Below, one piece after another: positions 55,343-63,875 of a stretch of DNA of 64,000 nt (its first letter is position 1; the number at the start of each line of letters is the position of its first letter). Source of the stretch: JASGDC01 sp047608145 (GTDB lineage: Bacteria; Actinomycetota; Actinomycetes; Actinomycetales; Micrococcaceae); NCBI GenBank assembly GCA_047608145.1, contig JASGDC010000033.1, positions 1-64,000 of the forward strand. Reading direction: 5' to 3'. The notes below the pieces were generated by a model, which was given only the letters and a program-made list of their open reading frames with translations, made no database searches and was not told where the DNA came from. The position numbers and the translations under genes were made by a program.

Positions 55343-55364
55343 TTATTAATATATAGGAGAAAAA

Positions 55365-56708
55365 ATGGCATCCAAACAGCATGGTAGCCACGATGACCTT
55401 AAAAGAACCTTGACCTTTTTCCCTGCACTGTCTACAGTAATGGGGATTGTCATTGGTTCTGGAGTCTTCTTTAAAGCTGCCAGTGTAGCTCAGATAACTG
55501 GAACTACTAGCTTACACATGCTTATTTGGCTTTTGGCTGGTTTAATTACCATTGCAGCTGGTTTAACTGCAGCAGAACTTGCAGCAGCAATTCCAGAAAC
55601 TGGTGGCATGATTAAGTACATCGAGCGTGCTTACGGAAAACTGCCGAGTTTCTTACTAGGCTGGGCCCAAGTAGTCATCTACTTCCCAGCTGTAGGTGGT
55701 GCTTTATCAATTATCTTTGCTACGCAGTTTAAAAATCTATTTGGACTTCCTGATAGCAGCTTAGTACCAATAGCTATAATTTCCATCTTATTCTTTTATG
55801 GAGTTAATTTACTTGGTTCTAAAGTTGCTGGAACTTTCCAAGCAGTGGGGCTGGTAGCAAAGCTAATTCCGCTAGCTTTGATTGTGATTTTCGGGCTATT
55901 TGCTAAGAATCCAGTGCATGTCAGCTTATTCCCAATTCAGGAAGGACCTGAAACTGGTGGATTAATGACTGCTCTAGGTGCTGGTTTGCTTTCTGCAATG
56001 TTTGCTTACGATGGTTGGATTCACGTAGGAAACGTAGCTGGTGAGCTAAAGAACCCAAAGCGTGATCTAGCACGCGCAATTGGCGGTGGCTTGTTTGGTG
56101 TCATGGCAGTCTACCTACTTGTAAACTGGGTATTCTTGCATGTATTACCATTTAATCAGCTTGCTGGTAACGAAAATGCACCGATGGATCTTGCGCACCA
56201 ACTATTTGGTAATTACGGTGGAAAACTAGTAACTATCGGTATCTTAATTTCAGTATTCGACACTATTAATGGTTATACTATGACTGGAATGCGCCTACCG
56301 TACACTATGGGTCTAAAGGAAGAACTGCCATTTTCGGATAAGTTAACAAAACTAAACCGTAATCGAGTTCCATATTTAGCAGGACTTCTAACTCTAGTAC
56401 TAACTACAGTTATGATCCTACTTGGCGCTTTCGAAACTTTAACCAATATGTTGACGTTCGTAATTTGGATTTTCTACGTTTTGGTTTTCATTGCAGTGTT
56501 TATCTTGCGTAAGAAAGAACCTGAGCTAGAACGCCCTTATAAAGTGCCGTTTTACCCAGTCGTACCATTGGTTGCAATATTAGGTGGAACTTTCATTGTG
56601 ATAATGACATTATTTACCCAGTTCCAGCTAGCTATGATTGGTATTTTACTTACCCTTGCTGGTATCCCACTGTACTACTACATGCAAAAGAAACAACCCC
56701 AAGAATAG
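55365..56708 (+). CDS. APC superfamily amino-acid transporter (LAT/SteT-like), copy 2
   Basis: This 447-residue permease is a close tandem paralogue of the gene at 53926, with the same N-terminus (DLKRTLTFFPALSTVMG), TM6 motif (AYDGWIHVGNVAGELKNPKRDLARAI) and C-terminal KKEPELERPYKVPFYPVVP. Differences concentrate in TM4-5 and TM7-8, so substrates may differ. AGGAG precedes the ATG. It is followed after 31 bp by an MFS exporter gene. Twin exchangers suggest amino acid import or exchange is important to this organism. Confidence 0.85.
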   Translation: MASKQHGSHDDLKRTLTFFPALSTVMGIVIGSGVFFKAASVAQITGTTSLHMLIWLLAGLITIAAGLTAAELAAAIPETGGMIKYIERAYGKLPSFLLGWAQVVIYFPAVGGALSIIFATQFKNLFGLPDSSLVPIAIISILFFYGVNLLGSKVAGTFQAVGLVAKLIPLALIVIFGLFAKNPVHVSLFPIQEGPETGGLMTALGAGLLSAMFAYDGWIHVGNVAGELKNPKRDLARAIGGGLFGVMAVYLLVNWVFLHVLPFNQLAGNENAPMDLAHQLFGNYGGKLVTIGILISVFDTINGYTMTGMRLPYTMGLKEELPFSDKLTKLNRNRVPYLAGLLTLVLTTVMILLGAFETLTNMLTFVIWIFYVLVFIAVFILRKKEPELERPYKVPFYPVVPLVAILGGTFIVIMTLFTQFQLAMIGILLTLAGIPLYYYMQKKQPQE

Positions 56709-56739
56709 TTTGGAACAATCAATCGCACTATTTTAGATT

Positions 56740-57918
56740 ATGAAGCAATACAACTCTAGAAACGCTTTGCTTGCTATGGCAATCGGCGGCTTAGGTATCG
56801 GTACGACTGAATTTGCAGTTATGGGCCTATTACCTCAAGTCGCCGATGGTCTTAGTATCACAATCCCGCAAGCAGGGCATATTATTTCAGCTTACGCACT
56901 CGGTGTGGTAGTTGGTGCTCCTCTTTTTGCAGTACTAACTGCTAAATGGAACCGGAAAGTTACTTTAATCATGTTAATGGTACTTTTTACTATTGGTAAC
57001 ACCTTTTCTGGCCTTGCAGTTAACTACCCTATGATGATGGTATTTCGTTTTGTCTCTGGACTACCACACGGAGCTTATTTTGGGATTGCAGCTGTAACTG
57101 GCGCTGCTTTAGTCGGTAGAGCAAAACGAGGTTATGCAGTTTCCATGGTAATGATGGGTCTTACTATCGCCAATGTCATTAGCGTGCCTTTGATTACATT
57201 ACTTGGTCAAAATATTGGTTGGCGTTGGGCTTTTGTAATCATCGGAATCATTGGTCTAGCTACTATTTTGGCAATTGCGCTAGCAGTGCCTAATGTTACT
57301 GCTGATAATAATGCCTCAATGAGCAAAGAACTCACTGCACTAAAAACACCACAAGTACTACTTACTTTAATTACTGGAATGATTGGTTTCGGTGGCTTCT
57401 TTGCAGTTTACAGTTACATTACCCCTACTATGACTGATGTTACTGGCTTTACTCCTGCTGCAGTAACAGTAATCCTAAGTATCTATGGTCTAGGGATGAC
57501 TACTGGAAATTATATTGGTGGTAGAGCTGCAGACTGGAGAATTAAGAATAGCATCTATATCTTTGGCGCTGGGATGGCAGTTACCTTATTCATCTTCACT
57601 TTTGCAGTACACAGTAAAATAACTGCGGTAATCCTAGTATTCTTAATGGGATCTATGGTTTCTGCCTATACTCCAGCTCTCCAAGCTAGGCTGATGGAAG
57701 TTGCAAATGATGCACAAAACTTAGCAGCTAGCCTTAATCACTCTGCACTTAACATTGCCAATGCACTTGGTGCTTGGCTTGGTGGACTAGTAATTGCTGC
57801 AGGTTACGGATATGTGGCACCAGCTTGGGTCGGATGTGCGTTAGCACTTGCTGGTTTAGTAAGCGCCTTTATAATGTTTAGTCTTGATAAAAATAATGGT
57901 CAAATTGAAACAATATAG
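56740..57918 (+). CDS. MFS drug/metabolite exporter (DHA1, AraJ-like)
   Basis: This 392-residue transporter has 12 membrane segments. DHA1 hallmarks include GGLGIGTTEFAVMGLLPQVA at the N-terminus, FRFVSGLPHGAYFGIAAVTGAAL in TM4-5 and GASGAWLGGLV-like ALNIANALGAWLGGLVIAAG late. The motif A loop after TM2 reads LTAKWNRK. AraJ/YdhP/CmlA-type proteins export sugars, arabinose analogues or drugs; the substrate is not deducible. No Shine-Dalgarno precedes the ATG; TATTTT lies six bases upstream, so it may be leaderless. It heads the small exporter cluster with two SMR genes. Confidence 0.82.
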   Translation: MKQYNSRNALLAMAIGGLGIGTTEFAVMGLLPQVADGLSITIPQAGHIISAYALGVVVGAPLFAVLTAKWNRKVTLIMLMVLFTIGNTFSGLAVNYPMMMVFRFVSGLPHGAYFGIAAVTGAALVGRAKRGYAVSMVMMGLTIANVISVPLITLLGQNIGWRWAFVIIGIIGLATILAIALAVPNVTADNNASMSKELTALKTPQVLLTLITGMIGFGGFFAVYSYITPTMTDVTGFTPAAVTVILSIYGLGMTTGNYIGGRAADWRIKNSIYIFGAGMAVTLFIFTFAVHSKITAVILVFLMGSMVSAYTPALQARLMEVANDAQNLAASLNHSALNIANALGAWLGGLVIAAGYGYVAPAWVGCALALAGLVSAFIMFSLDKNNGQIETI

Positions 57919-57933
57919 AGAGTATGAGGAATC

Positions 57934-58248
57934 TTGGCTTGGGCAATTCTAGTATTATCTGGAGTTCTTGAAGCTGTTTGGGCTGCGGCCTTGTCAGCTA
58001 CTGATGGTTTTAAAAAATGGAAACCAACAGTTATCTTTTTAGTCGCAATAATTCTAAGTGTCGTTGGACTGTCTTATGCAATGACCCAATTACCTACCGG
58101 AACTTCTTACGCCGTTTGGACCGGTATCGGCGCAGCTTTAACAGTAATCTGGGGAATGGCAACTGGTAAAGAAAAAGCAACTACAGCTCGGATATTATTA
58201 TTAGTTCTATTAATTGGTTCTGTAATCGGGCTTAAGGTGGTGAGCTAA
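57934..58248 (+). CDS. SMR family transporter, SugE/Gdx-like, subunit 1
   Basis: This 104-residue protein has four membrane helices. SGVLEAVWAAALSATDGF holds the essential TM1 Glu, and LPTGTSYAVWTGIGAALTVIWGM matches the SugE/Gdx type of SMR protein, which exports guanidinium or quaternary ammonium ions. The start is TTG 57934 with GAGGA a few bases upstream. Its TAA overlaps the next ATG (TAATG), so the pair is made together, as for hetero-oligomeric SMRs such as YkkCD. No guanidine riboswitch is visible upstream. Confidence 0.88.
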   Translation: MAWAILVLSGVLEAVWAAALSATDGFKKWKPTVIFLVAIILSVVGLSYAMTQLPTGTSYAVWTGIGAALTVIWGMATGKEKATTARILLLVLLIGSVIGLKVVS

Positions 58249-58607
58249 TGCCTTGGTTGATTCTAATAATTAGTGCATTATTTGAAGCAATATGGGCTAC
58301 TGCCCTTGGGATGTCTGATGGCTTTAAACATTTGATACCTACAGTTATTTTCGTAGTTGCCAGTGTAATTAGTATGGCTGGCTTAGGCTATGCATTAAAG
58401 CATATTCCAATCGGTACCGCCTATTCTGTTTGGACCGGTATCGGCGCAGCCCTGACTGTAATTTATGCAATGGCTACTGGTAATGAAACCGTCTCTATTT
58501 TAAAAATAGTGTTCTTATGTGGAATTATCGGTGCAGTAATTGGGCTAAAGCTAGTATCAGATGGCTCTGAAATTACCAATAATTCAGCAAAAACACAAAA
58601 AACTTAA
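58248..58607 (+). CDS. SMR family transporter, SugE/Gdx-like, subunit 2
   Basis: This 119-residue four-helix protein has the TM1 motif ISALFEAIWATALGMSDGF and IPIGTAYSVWTGIGAALTVIYAM. It is coupled to subunit 1 by a one-base stop/start overlap. The C-terminus carries about 15 extra polar residues (SEITNNSAKTQKT). Paired SMR proteins usually insert in opposite orientation to form the active antiporter. The shared exact stretch WTGIGAALTVI supports origin by duplication. Confidence 0.88.
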   Translation: MPWLILIISALFEAIWATALGMSDGFKHLIPTVIFVVASVISMAGLGYALKHIPIGTAYSVWTGIGAALTVIYAMATGNETVSILKIVFLCGIIGAVIGLKLVSDGSEITNNSAKTQKT

Positions 58608-58645
58608 AAATTTTCTCAGATTGATATGATTTTTTGCCTTGTTTC

Positions 58646-58677
58646 TTAGACAATAAAGGTACATAGCGTTATATAGT
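58646..58677 (+). promoter_or_regulatory. Promoter of the ATP-grasp gene
   Basis: TTAGAC (58646-58651) and TATATA/TATAGT (58670-58677) are 18-20 bp apart, followed after about 60 bp by GGAAGGAC and the ATG. The leader contains AAGGTAACT and AGTTCCCT, which could pair. Confidence 0.45.
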
Positions 58678-58734
58678 AAATGTTAATAAGGTAACTAAAA
58701 TAAGTTCCCTAAAAAATGGAAGGACACAATTACT

Positions 58735-59922
58735 ATGAAAAAAGTAGTTATGCTTGAAGCATCAGTTTTCGGTTTGCCACACATTATGGAAGCAGCACAA
58801 AAGTTTGATGTACAGCTTGTCCTCCTCGCTGCAGATCGTAATCGTTATTTAAGTTGTTTAGATGAATGCATGGAACAAGGTCTTGAAGTTATTGATGTAG
58901 ACACAATGGATGTCGATGCCTCTGCTGAGGCAATTAAAAAGATTGATGATGTTGCCGGAATCATGGGCAATACTGGTTCTTGGGCGCCAGTTGGTGCACG
59001 AGTCGCTAAAAAACTTGGTTTCCCTGGACAAGACCCTGAAACTGTAGACTTCTTGCGCGATAAAAAGAAGACTCGTGAGCGTTTAGTTGAAGCTGGTATT
59101 TCAAAGACTCGCTCTTTTGATCCAAATCAAAAAGATGTTTTGGGACAGATGAAAGATGCAAACATCACTTTCCCAATTATCTTAAAACCAACTAGTGGTA
59201 GTGGTAGTCGTGATGTATTCACCATTCATACTGAAGAAGAGTTCAATGAAAAACTAAAGGAAATTGATCCTAAAAATTTCTTAATTGAGACTTTCATTAA
59301 AGGCCCACTTTATAGTGCTGAACTATTCGTACAAAATGATAAAGCTAATCTACTTGGCGTCTCTGGTCGTATCTTGACTGAGTTACCAGTAGTACAAGAA
59401 GAAGCTGCATTCTTCCCTGCTCATTATAGTGAAGAATACTACAAAGAGATTGAAGAGTGGATGCAAAGTATCATTGATTCTACTGGTTTTGGTTCTGGCT
59501 TCATGCACGCTGAGTACATGCAAACTACTGAAGGCCCTGAAATCGTTGAGATTAACCCACGCTTAGGTGGTGGCTTGATTGGGGAATGTATCATCGGTTC
59601 TACTGATATAAATATCTACGAAGCAATGATTTCAGTAGCTCTTGACGAAAAATCTGATTTACTAACTAAGACCATCGAGTACCCTAAAGGTACTGCTCAG
59701 GTACTTAAGTATGTTCACAAAACTGGCAAAATCACTTACGTTACGCCAATGCCACAAGGTTTTCCAGGCAATCCGCAGTTCTACTCTTCACGAACAGAAA
59801 TCGAAAGCCTTGAAGGTCAAAGTGCAAACTACGGTATTGTTTATGCAGAAGGTGAAAACGCGCCAAATGCTCTAGATAACGTACTAGCCATAGCTCGACT
59901 AATTGTGGCTGAAGTAGAGTAG
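58735..59922 (+). CDS. ATP-grasp carboxylate-amine ligase of unknown substrate
   Basis: This 395-residue protein has the three ATP-grasp parts: an N-terminal Rossmann-like domain (VVMLEASVFGLPHIMEAAQK), the nucleotide-binding section starting RDKKKTRERLVEAGI with FPIILKPTSGSGSRDVF, and the metal-binding end GFMHAEYMQTTEGPEIVEINPRLGGG. It resembles L-amino-acid ligase and carnosine-synthase-like enzymes that join amino acids or attach them to small acids. No partner biosynthetic genes are adjacent, so the product is unknown. GGAAGGAC precedes the ATG and a two-tier hairpin terminator follows, so it is a single-gene unit. Confidence 0.8.
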   Translation: MKKVVMLEASVFGLPHIMEAAQKFDVQLVLLAADRNRYLSCLDECMEQGLEVIDVDTMDVDASAEAIKKIDDVAGIMGNTGSWAPVGARVAKKLGFPGQDPETVDFLRDKKKTRERLVEAGISKTRSFDPNQKDVLGQMKDANITFPIILKPTSGSGSRDVFTIHTEEEFNEKLKEIDPKNFLIETFIKGPLYSAELFVQNDKANLLGVSGRILTELPVVQEEAAFFPAHYSEEYYKEIEEWMQSIIDSTGFGSGFMHAEYMQTTEGPEIVEINPRLGGGLIGECIIGSTDINIYEAMISVALDEKSDLLTKTIEYPKGTAQVLKYVHKTGKITYVTPMPQGFPGNPQFYSSRTEIESLEGQSANYGIVYAEGENAPNALDNVLAIARLIVAEVE

Positions 59923-59939
59923 AAACTTAAAACTTTATT

Positions 59940-60005
59940 AAAGTGGAGTTGCCATCAAAGCTGGATATCAATTAAATTATCCAATTTTGTTTGAAACTCC
60001 ACTTT
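59940..60005 (+). terminator. Terminator of the ATP-grasp gene
   Basis: AAAGTGGAGTT (59940-59950) pairs perfectly with AACTCCACTTT (59995-60005); the loop holds a second small stem (GGATA/TATCC). It runs into TTTATA. Confidence 0.75.
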
Positions 60006-60035
60006 TTATATGTTTTCTTTACAAAAAGGAAAGAA

Positions 60036-60449
60036 ATGTTGTAAATACTATTTTAATACGCCAAGCTCAAGGTCAAGACTTAAGCCAAGTTATGGAAATT
60101 ATTAATCAAGCAAAACAACTTCTTAAAGCTGATTGGTTCTACACAGTGGCAAAGCAATGAACCAAGTGAAACAACTTTAACGGAAGATATTAGAAACAAA
60201 AACTGCTATCTGATTATCGTTAATAACCAAATAGCTGGAACAGCGACATTAATACCTGCCCCTGATCCACTATATAAAATATTGATAACCTTCAAATATT
60301 ACGGTTCCGTTCATATTAATAATGGGGTTGGCTATAAAAATTTTGTCTATGAGTTAGTTTTAAAACTTAATTTAAACTTCTTTAAAAGATTTATGAAATT
60401 TTATATGCAGTTTTCACTAAGATATATTAAAATTATTATTCATCCTTAA
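60036..60449 (+). pseudogene. Decayed GNAT acetyltransferase gene
   Basis: Pieces of a GNAT enzyme remain in different frames. ATG 60036 with GGAAAG upstream reads two codons and stops; from GTA 60041 the frame reads VNTILIRQAQGQDLSQVMEI to KQLLKAD. A third frame from about 60135 reads GSTQWQSNEPSETTLTEDIR, YLIIVNNQIAGTATLI and on to TAA 60447-60449. Relatives have LLKADGSTQWQ in one frame, so one base was lost near 60039 and one gained at 60133-60134. The last 50 residues no longer resemble the acetyl-CoA motif, so the gene is dead. Confidence 0.7.
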
Positions 60450-60474
60450 TTTTTAATCATAGGAGCTGAAAATA

Positions 60475-61794
60475 ATGTCAACGACGACGAAAACCTCTAC
60501 CCTCCCCCCTAAATTATCTAGAAGTGCACTAATAGGTGGTTCCGTAGGAAACTTCCTGGAATGGTATGAATTCAGTATTTATGGCTATTTTGCCACTGCC
60601 ATTGCTGCCAATTTCTTTAGTGCTACAGATAATTCCCCAATCCAAGCCTTAATCAAAACTTGGGCAGCGTTTGCTATTGCCTTCTTTTTCCGACCAGTAG
60701 GTGCCGCAGTTTTCGGCAGACTTGGTGATCGAATTGGACGTAAACCTACTTTAATTATTGTCTTAATGATGATGGTAGTATCTACTACTCTAATTGGTAT
60801 ATTGCCAACTTATGCAAGCGTTGGTGTTTGGGCGCCAATATTACTAACTCTAGTACGTATCGCACAAGGTCTTTCTGCTGGTGGCGAGTTTGGTGGCGCA
60901 GTAAGCATTATGACTGAATTTGCACCTAATAGAAAACGCGGCTTATATGGAGCTTGGCAGTCCTTCACTGTCGGCCTTGGTCTGCTAGGCGGCGCACTAA
61001 CTGCAACTATCATCTCACTATTTATGAGTGAACAAACTCTTAACTCTTGGGGGTGGCGTATTCCATTTTTAATCACTTTCCCTCTTGGTTTAATTGCACT
61101 TTACTTGCGTTTAAAACTAGAAGAAAGTCCTGATTTTAAAAAAACTGCTGCTAAAGAAACTGAAACAGCCACACCTAGCCGAGAGGCATCATCTGGTGAA
61201 GTAGCTAAAGCAATTCTAATGGGAATTGGTAGGTTAATGGGCTGGTCAGCAGCTGGTTATACATTCTTAGTAGTAATGCCTGGATACCTACAAAACTCTG
61301 TGGGCACCAGTTTCCGTCAAGCATTGATTGCTACTGTAGTTGCTAATCTTGGTTTCGTGGCCACTATCCTACCAGCTGGTATTTATAGCGATAAGATTGG
61401 CCGCAAACCAGTAATGATTACTGGAACTATCGCTATCACTATCCTAGCTATCCCACTTATGAAAGTCTTACAAAATACCAATGGTTCACTCTTTACTAAG
61501 AGTTTAGCGGTATTTGTGGCTGGAGCTTGTGTAGGTCTTATTGCAGGACCTGGACCTGCGATGCTTGCAGAAATGTTCCCGACTTCAGTGCGTTATACCG
61601 GACTTGGTTTAGCTTATTCCCTTTCAAACGCAGTGTTCTCAGGTTCTGCTGGACTAATTATTACTTCATTGATTAGCGCCACTAACAACGAGGATATTCC
61701 TGCTTACTATGTGATGTTTACTTGTATTATTAGTTTCTTTGCATTACGCACCATTAATAATAAAGATCGCTTGAGATCTTTTAGCGACCACTAA
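60475..61794 (+). CDS. MFS metabolite:H+ symporter (MHS family)
   Basis: This 439-residue transporter has 12 membrane segments and the MHS signature GGSVGNFLEWYEFSIYGYFATAIAANFF at the N-terminus, GRLGDRIGRKPTLI (motif A) after TM2, RIAQGLSAGGEFGGAVSIMTEFAPNRKRG in TM4-5 and MLAEMFPTSVRYTGLGLAYS late. The family imports organic acids and betaines such as proline, alpha-ketoglutarate or shikimate. AGGAG precedes the ATG. anmK begins 22 bp after its stop, so the two are one unit, raising the possibility of a cell-wall sugar substrate, though that would be unusual for MHS. Confidence 0.85.
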   Translation: MSTTTKTSTLPPKLSRSALIGGSVGNFLEWYEFSIYGYFATAIAANFFSATDNSPIQALIKTWAAFAIAFFFRPVGAAVFGRLGDRIGRKPTLIIVLMMMVVSTTLIGILPTYASVGVWAPILLTLVRIAQGLSAGGEFGGAVSIMTEFAPNRKRGLYGAWQSFTVGLGLLGGALTATIISLFMSEQTLNSWGWRIPFLITFPLGLIALYLRLKLEESPDFKKTAAKETETATPSREASSGEVAKAILMGIGRLMGWSAAGYTFLVVMPGYLQNSVGTSFRQALIATVVANLGFVATILPAGIYSDKIGRKPVMITGTIAITILAIPLMKVLQNTNGSLFTKSLAVFVAGACVGLIAGPGPAMLAEMFPTSVRYTGLGLAYSLSNAVFSGSAGLIITSLISATNNEDIPAYYVMFTCIISFFALRTINNKDRLRSFSDH

Positions 61795-61816
61795 TGCTTG
61801 AATTCTTAGGAGAAAA

Positions 61817-63079
61817 ATGAAAATTATTGGAATGATGTGTGGAACATCATATGATGCAATTGATGCTGGTGCAGTTGATTTAACAGTCGAAAATGGCACT
61901 ATAATCATGAAACCACTAGGGATGGTAAGTGGTAGCTACTCAAAAGAACTACGTGATGAGTTGCATCGGCAAATGCCACCAGCTCCTAGTAGCTTTGAAG
62001 AATTTGCCAAGCTAGATACTTATATTGGCAAAGCTTTCGCTGAAGTAGCTGAAAAAGCTAATAAAGAACTTTGCGATGGTAAAGCAGATATTATCGCTTC
62101 ACACGGCCAGACTATCTATCATTGGTTTGAACAAATTGTCAATAAAAACGTAGTGCATGGCACTCTCCAAATTGGACAACCTGCTTGGATTGCCGAAAAA
62201 ACTGGGTGTACGGTAATCTCTGATTTTCGAACTCGTGATGTTGCTGCAGGAGGTCAAGGTGCACCACTTATTAGTCTTTTTGACCAGATGTGGTTAGGTT
62301 CTAGAGCACAAGAAGGACATCGTAGTGCAGCACTTAATTTAGGCGGTATTGCAAATGCTACTGTGCTACTTACTAATGACAATGGCAAAGTCAGCAGTGT
62401 AGCTTTTGATACAGGTCCAGCAAACGCATTACTTGATGTGGCTATCACTGCTGGCACTAATGGTAAACAGGTCTATGATCCGGATGGGAAAATGGCAAGA
62501 AGTGGTAAAGTTCACGAGAAACTTCTCAAGCGTTTTCTAGCTGAGCCATACTACCAACTTCCAGCGCCTAAGACTACAGGTAAAGAACTGTTCCACATTG
62601 AACATATGCGTGAGATATTGGAAGCAGAAAAATTAATAGCCCCTGGCATTAATGACTCTAGCTCTGGTGAGAAAATTAGCCTTGAGGATTTCCTTGCTAC
62701 TCTTACTGAGCTAACTGCAGTTACGGTTACTGACGGTTTAAAGTCATACAAATTAACTGAAGTTATCACTAATGGTGGTGGCATTAGAAATAAATACTTG
62801 ATGGAACGTATTCAATATCTTATTGGTCACAATGTAAAATTTAGGCCAGCTGAGGAACTAGGATTGGAAAGCCAAGCAAAAGAAGCTTACTGCTTCGCAG
62901 TACTTGCTTTCTGCACTATCCATGACTTACCTAGCACCATTCAAAGCTGTACTGGTGCAGACCATGAAAGTATTTTGGGAAGCATTACTCCTGGTAAAGA
63001 TGGGTTGCATAGTTTATTAAAAGATATTGAACCAATAGTTACTGACAAACCATTAACCATGAAAATCATTACTTACTAA
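61817..63079 (+). CDS. anmK: Anhydro-N-acetylmuramic acid kinase
   Basis: This 420-residue ASKHA kinase opens and phosphorylates 1,6-anhydro-MurNAc to MurNAc 6-phosphate in cell-wall recycling. It shows the AnmK N-terminus IIGMMCGTSYDAIDAGAVDL, DIIASHGQTIYHW, TVISDFRTRDVAAGGQGAPL, LNLGGIANATVLL, AFDTGPANALLD and TNGGGIRNKYLMERI. The length is slightly above the usual 370-390 residues, mainly at the C-terminus. AGGAGA precedes the ATG. It is paired with the MHS transporter upstream and closed by a strong terminator. murQ is not in the window. Confidence 0.93.
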   Translation: MKIIGMMCGTSYDAIDAGAVDLTVENGTIIMKPLGMVSGSYSKELRDELHRQMPPAPSSFEEFAKLDTYIGKAFAEVAEKANKELCDGKADIIASHGQTIYHWFEQIVNKNVVHGTLQIGQPAWIAEKTGCTVISDFRTRDVAAGGQGAPLISLFDQMWLGSRAQEGHRSAALNLGGIANATVLLTNDNGKVSSVAFDTGPANALLDVAITAGTNGKQVYDPDGKMARSGKVHEKLLKRFLAEPYYQLPAPKTTGKELFHIEHMREILEAEKLIAPGINDSSSGEKISLEDFLATLTELTAVTVTDGLKSYKLTEVITNGGGIRNKYLMERIQYLIGHNVKFRPAEELGLESQAKEAYCFAVLAFCTIHDLPSTIQSCTGADHESILGSITPGKDGLHSLLKDIEPIVTDKPLTMKIITY

Positions 63080-63096
63080 TACACAATTTATAAGTC

Positions 63097-63135
63097 AAGT
63101 GGGGTTACTATCCAGTTTTGATAGCGACCCCACTT
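63097..63135 (+). terminator. Terminator of the MHS-anmK unit
   Basis: AAGTGGGGT (63097-63105) pairs with ACCCCACTT (63127-63135); inside, CTATC pairs with GATAG. It runs into TTATTATTTTC. Confidence 0.85.
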
Positions 63136-63230
63136 TTATTATTTTCAATAAAAGTGAGCTATCAAACCACAATTATTTTCTCAGTGATGCCTAGTATATT
63201 TGTACTAATAATTCAGAAAGGCATAATCAC

Positions 63231-63667
63231 ATGCAAATTCCTAAAAATACTAATGAAATACCCAAAGAATTTTGGCATTTCTTTGACGGTATAACATGCC
63301 GTAATTGGCCAAATGCCGAGGAAAGACCTTATTACTATCAAGTTATGACTCGCTCTTATTTAGAACATCTCAAGATGAAAAATCTGATTAAAAAAGGGAC
63401 GACTGGTTTTACTCCAGAAATTGTTGGCAAAAAGACTGGGGTACCCATAGAACAAATAGAATTCTTACTGTATATGGATGATCATCTTTACGATGTTATT
63501 GATGAAGATAAAACTGTAGACTTAACAGGCACGGATGAAAAATCAAATCGATTATATTCTGACGAACATCATGCACGATATTACCAATTGTTTTATCTAA
63601 AGAGCAAGTCCTTATTTATATTGAACGTAATGCTGACTTCGGAAATTCTAAACTGTTTAGAACTTAA
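63231..63667 (+). pseudogene. Small unrecognised protein with HTH-like segment, frameshifted near its end
   Basis: From ATG 63231 (AGAAAGG upstream) about 116 residues are read normally, rich in acidic and aromatic residues, with a possible helix-turn-helix GFTPEIVGKKTGVPIEQIEFLL at about 59-80. After HHARY, near TT 63581-63582, the frame runs into a composition unlike the rest and crosses the terminator at 63682, while the next frame gives LPIVLSKEQVLIYIERNADF and stops neatly at TAA 63665-63667, just before the terminator. One extra T would restore a protein of about 145 residues. I do not recognise the family. Confidence 0.6.
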
Positions 63668-63681
63668 AATAGGCATGAAAA

Positions 63682-63704
63682 AACCCACTTCATTGAAGTG
63701 GGTT
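63682..63704 (-). terminator. Terminator of the small peptide gene
   Basis: AACCCACTT (63682-63690) pairs with AAGTGGGTT (63696-63704) with a five-base loop. On the minus strand it follows the 31-codon gene by 27 bp and runs into six U. It also ends the convergent frameshifted gene. Confidence 0.85.
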
Positions 63705-63730
63705 AATCTTAATTCTTTTTCTACAAATTC

Positions 63731-63826
63731 TTACCAGTTTTTACGATCTTCTTTAGTAGAATCGCCAGCAACAGAGTTGTAAGTTAAGTTGTAGTATTTC
63801 ATAGCTAATGACATCAAAGTTTTCAT
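63731..63826 (-). CDS. Putative 31-residue peptide, no recognised family
   Basis: The 31 codons start at ATG 63826 after GAGAGGA at ideal spacing and stop at TAA 63731-63733. The peptide opens MKTLMSLAMKYYNLTYNS, which could form a short amphipathic helix, and ends in a charged stretch closing with KNW. It has no cysteines and no signal sequence. An extended -10 (TG-T-TATAAA, 63851-63859) lies about 25 bp upstream and an intrinsic terminator 27 bp downstream, giving a likely transcript near 160 nt. The complete set of expression signals suggests a real gene. It might be a regulator, a membrane-active peptide or an RNA with a reading frame; I cannot choose. Confidence 0.6.
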   Translation of the reverse strand: MKTLMSLAMKYYNLTYNSVAGDSTKEDRKNW

Positions 63827-63850
63827 TTGATTCCTCTCTGTTTTCTAATT

Positions 63851-63859
63851 TTTATAACA
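63851..63859 (-). promoter_or_regulatory. Extended -10 promoter of the small peptide gene
   Basis: On the minus strand TG-T-TATAAA matches the TGnTAnnAT pattern seen at other genes here. It would give a leader of about 20 nt containing the GAGAGGA ribosome binding site. Confidence 0.5.
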
Positions 63860-63875
63860 TTATCTCCGTGAAGAA

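Noticed and set aside
57919..57933. Guanidine riboswitch ahead of the SMR pair
   Set aside because: Only 15 bp separate the MFS stop from the first SMR start, and the MFS upstream region of 31 bp is too short to hold one.
63668..63782. C-terminal extension of the frame starting at 63231
   Set aside because: It crosses a strong terminator hairpin and the antisense of the 31-residue peptide gene; the sequence in the other frame ends neatly before the terminator.
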